From positions 1 to 7,162 of the forward strand of contig CAMEZN010000088.1 in NCBI GenBank assembly GCA_945947845.1: 7,162 bases of DNA, read 5' to 3'. Below the pieces are notes generated by a model, which searched no databases, had not been told where the DNA came from, and saw only the letters and a program-made list of their open reading frames with translations. The stretch is from an uncultured Mucispirillum sp. Its GTDB lineage: Bacteria; Chrysiogenota; Deferribacteres; Deferribacterales; Mucispirillaceae. Below, piece by piece: positions 6,688 through 7,162 of the stretch (positions within the stretch are counted from its first letter, which is position 1; every line of letters begins with the position of its first letter). A program made the position numbers and the translations under genes.

Positions 6688-7162
6688 TTACATACCTTCT
6701 ATGCACATCATAAGTTTCTGAAAATAAATGTTCGCCATTTTTACTTGCTACAAAAAATAAATAATTAGTTTTTGCAGGGTTTGCAACAGCTTCTAATGCA
6801 ATCAACGATGGGTTGCATATTGGAGTAGGGGTAAGTCCTTTATGCTTATATGTATTATAAATATTTGTTTCATCTTTTAAATCAGCCTTGCCAATTTTTA
6901 TTTCAAATTCACCCCTTAAAAATTTACCATAAAGTATAGTAGGGTCTGCCTGTAAAATCATATTAATATTCAGCCTGTTATAGTAAACTGATGCAACTAT
7001 TGGAGCTTCAAATACATTATATGTTTCTTTCTGCACAATAGATGCTAAAATAATTGCTTCATATTCGGTTAAACCTTGGGCAGCAACTTTTTCTTTAAAA
7101 TCAGCAGGAAGATATTTTTTAAAATCACCATACATTGTGTCTACAATATATTCTACTTTATA
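6671..7162 (-). CDS. mltG: Endolytic murein transglycosylase MltG, C-terminal part (5' end beyond window)
   Basis: The last 163 residues of MltG (YceG domain), an inner-membrane lytic transglycosylase that cleaves nascent glycan strands and is thought to set their length. The frame is open to base 7162, so the ATG at 7133-7135 is internal; the membrane anchor and first half of the protein (family about 330-350 residues) lie outside. Visible motifs: ILASIVQKET with the catalytic-type Glu at visible residue 46 (the E of KET), then VASVYYNRLNINMILQADPT, the ILYG motif, GLTPTPICNPS, AVANPAKTNYLFFVA, and a His/Tyr-rich end DVHRRYVNEH. E. coli has Glu where this protein has Gln two residues before the catalytic Glu, a substitution I take as family variation rather than inactivation. 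The stop codon lies inside the phosphatase gene (17-base overlap). Confidence 0.95.
   Translation of the reverse strand, partial: YKVEYIVDTMYGDFKKYLPADFKEKVAAQGLTEYEAIILASIVQKETYNVFEAPIVASVYYNRLNINMILQADPTILYGKFLRGEFEIKIGKADLKDETNIYNTYKHKGLTPTPICNPSLIALEAVANPAKTNYLFFVASKNGEHLFSETYDVHRRYVNEHQK
6694..6699 (-). promoter_or_regulatory. Ribosome binding site of the Ppx/GppA gene
   Basis: GAAGGT lies within the mltG coding sequence, six bases before the phosphatase ATG. The intervening six bases read ATGTAA, a start-stop pair in the phosphatase frame; it has no spacing from the ribosome site and is probably incidental. Confidence 0.6.

Noticed and set aside
7022..7036. Possible inactive MltG because Gln replaces the first Glu of the EKET motif
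   Set aside because: The Glu of KET, the catalytic residue by comparison with E. coli MltG, is present and the surrounding motifs are intact.

Overview
The window is an AT-rich stretch of ordinary bacterial chromosome that is almost fully coding: five genes on the minus strand and one small gene on the plus strand. I see no mobile element, CRISPR array, tRNA, rRNA or phage gene. Low G+C, heavy AAA/GAA/ATA codon use and the gene set (full-length Tex, a short one-domain Ppx/GppA, MltG, DUF445) suggest an AT-rich anaerobe. A Deferribacterota member such as Mucispirillum is my best guess, but it is impression-level; Brachyspira, Fusobacteriota or a clostridium cannot be excluded without a search.

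Layout from left to right: (1) 1-1730, minus, the N-terminal two thirds of leucyl-tRNA synthetase, running off the left edge. (2) 1731-1879, the leuS leader with weak promoter candidates, then the Tex terminator hairpin that abuts the tex stop codon. (3) 1880-4006, minus, complete tex, an RNA-binding transcription accessory protein. (4) 4007-4131, a compact divergent control region with two well-spaced sigma70-type promoters back to back, one for tex and one for a small plus-strand gene. (5) 4132-4350, plus, a 72-residue single-span membrane protein with a SHOCT-like tail. (6) 4351-4355, a five-base convergent junction without a convincing terminator. (7) 4356-7162, minus, an overlapping cluster in transcription order mltG (5' end outside the window), ppx/gppA-type phosphatase, DUF445 membrane protein.

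The last three genes overlap by 17 and 23 bases, and the DUF445 gene starts at TTG inside the phosphatase gene, so they are very probably one translationally coupled transcript. It would place a peptidoglycan chain terminator (MltG), a polyphosphate or pppGpp hydrolase and an uncharacterised two-span membrane protein under shared control. The tex and leuS genes lie in the same direction, but a hairpin terminator separates them and leuS probably has its own promoter. I do not see an undescribed multi-gene system. The points most worth a second look are the small SHOCT-like membrane protein with its strong promoter and very short leader, and the coupled mltG-ppx-DUF445 cluster.
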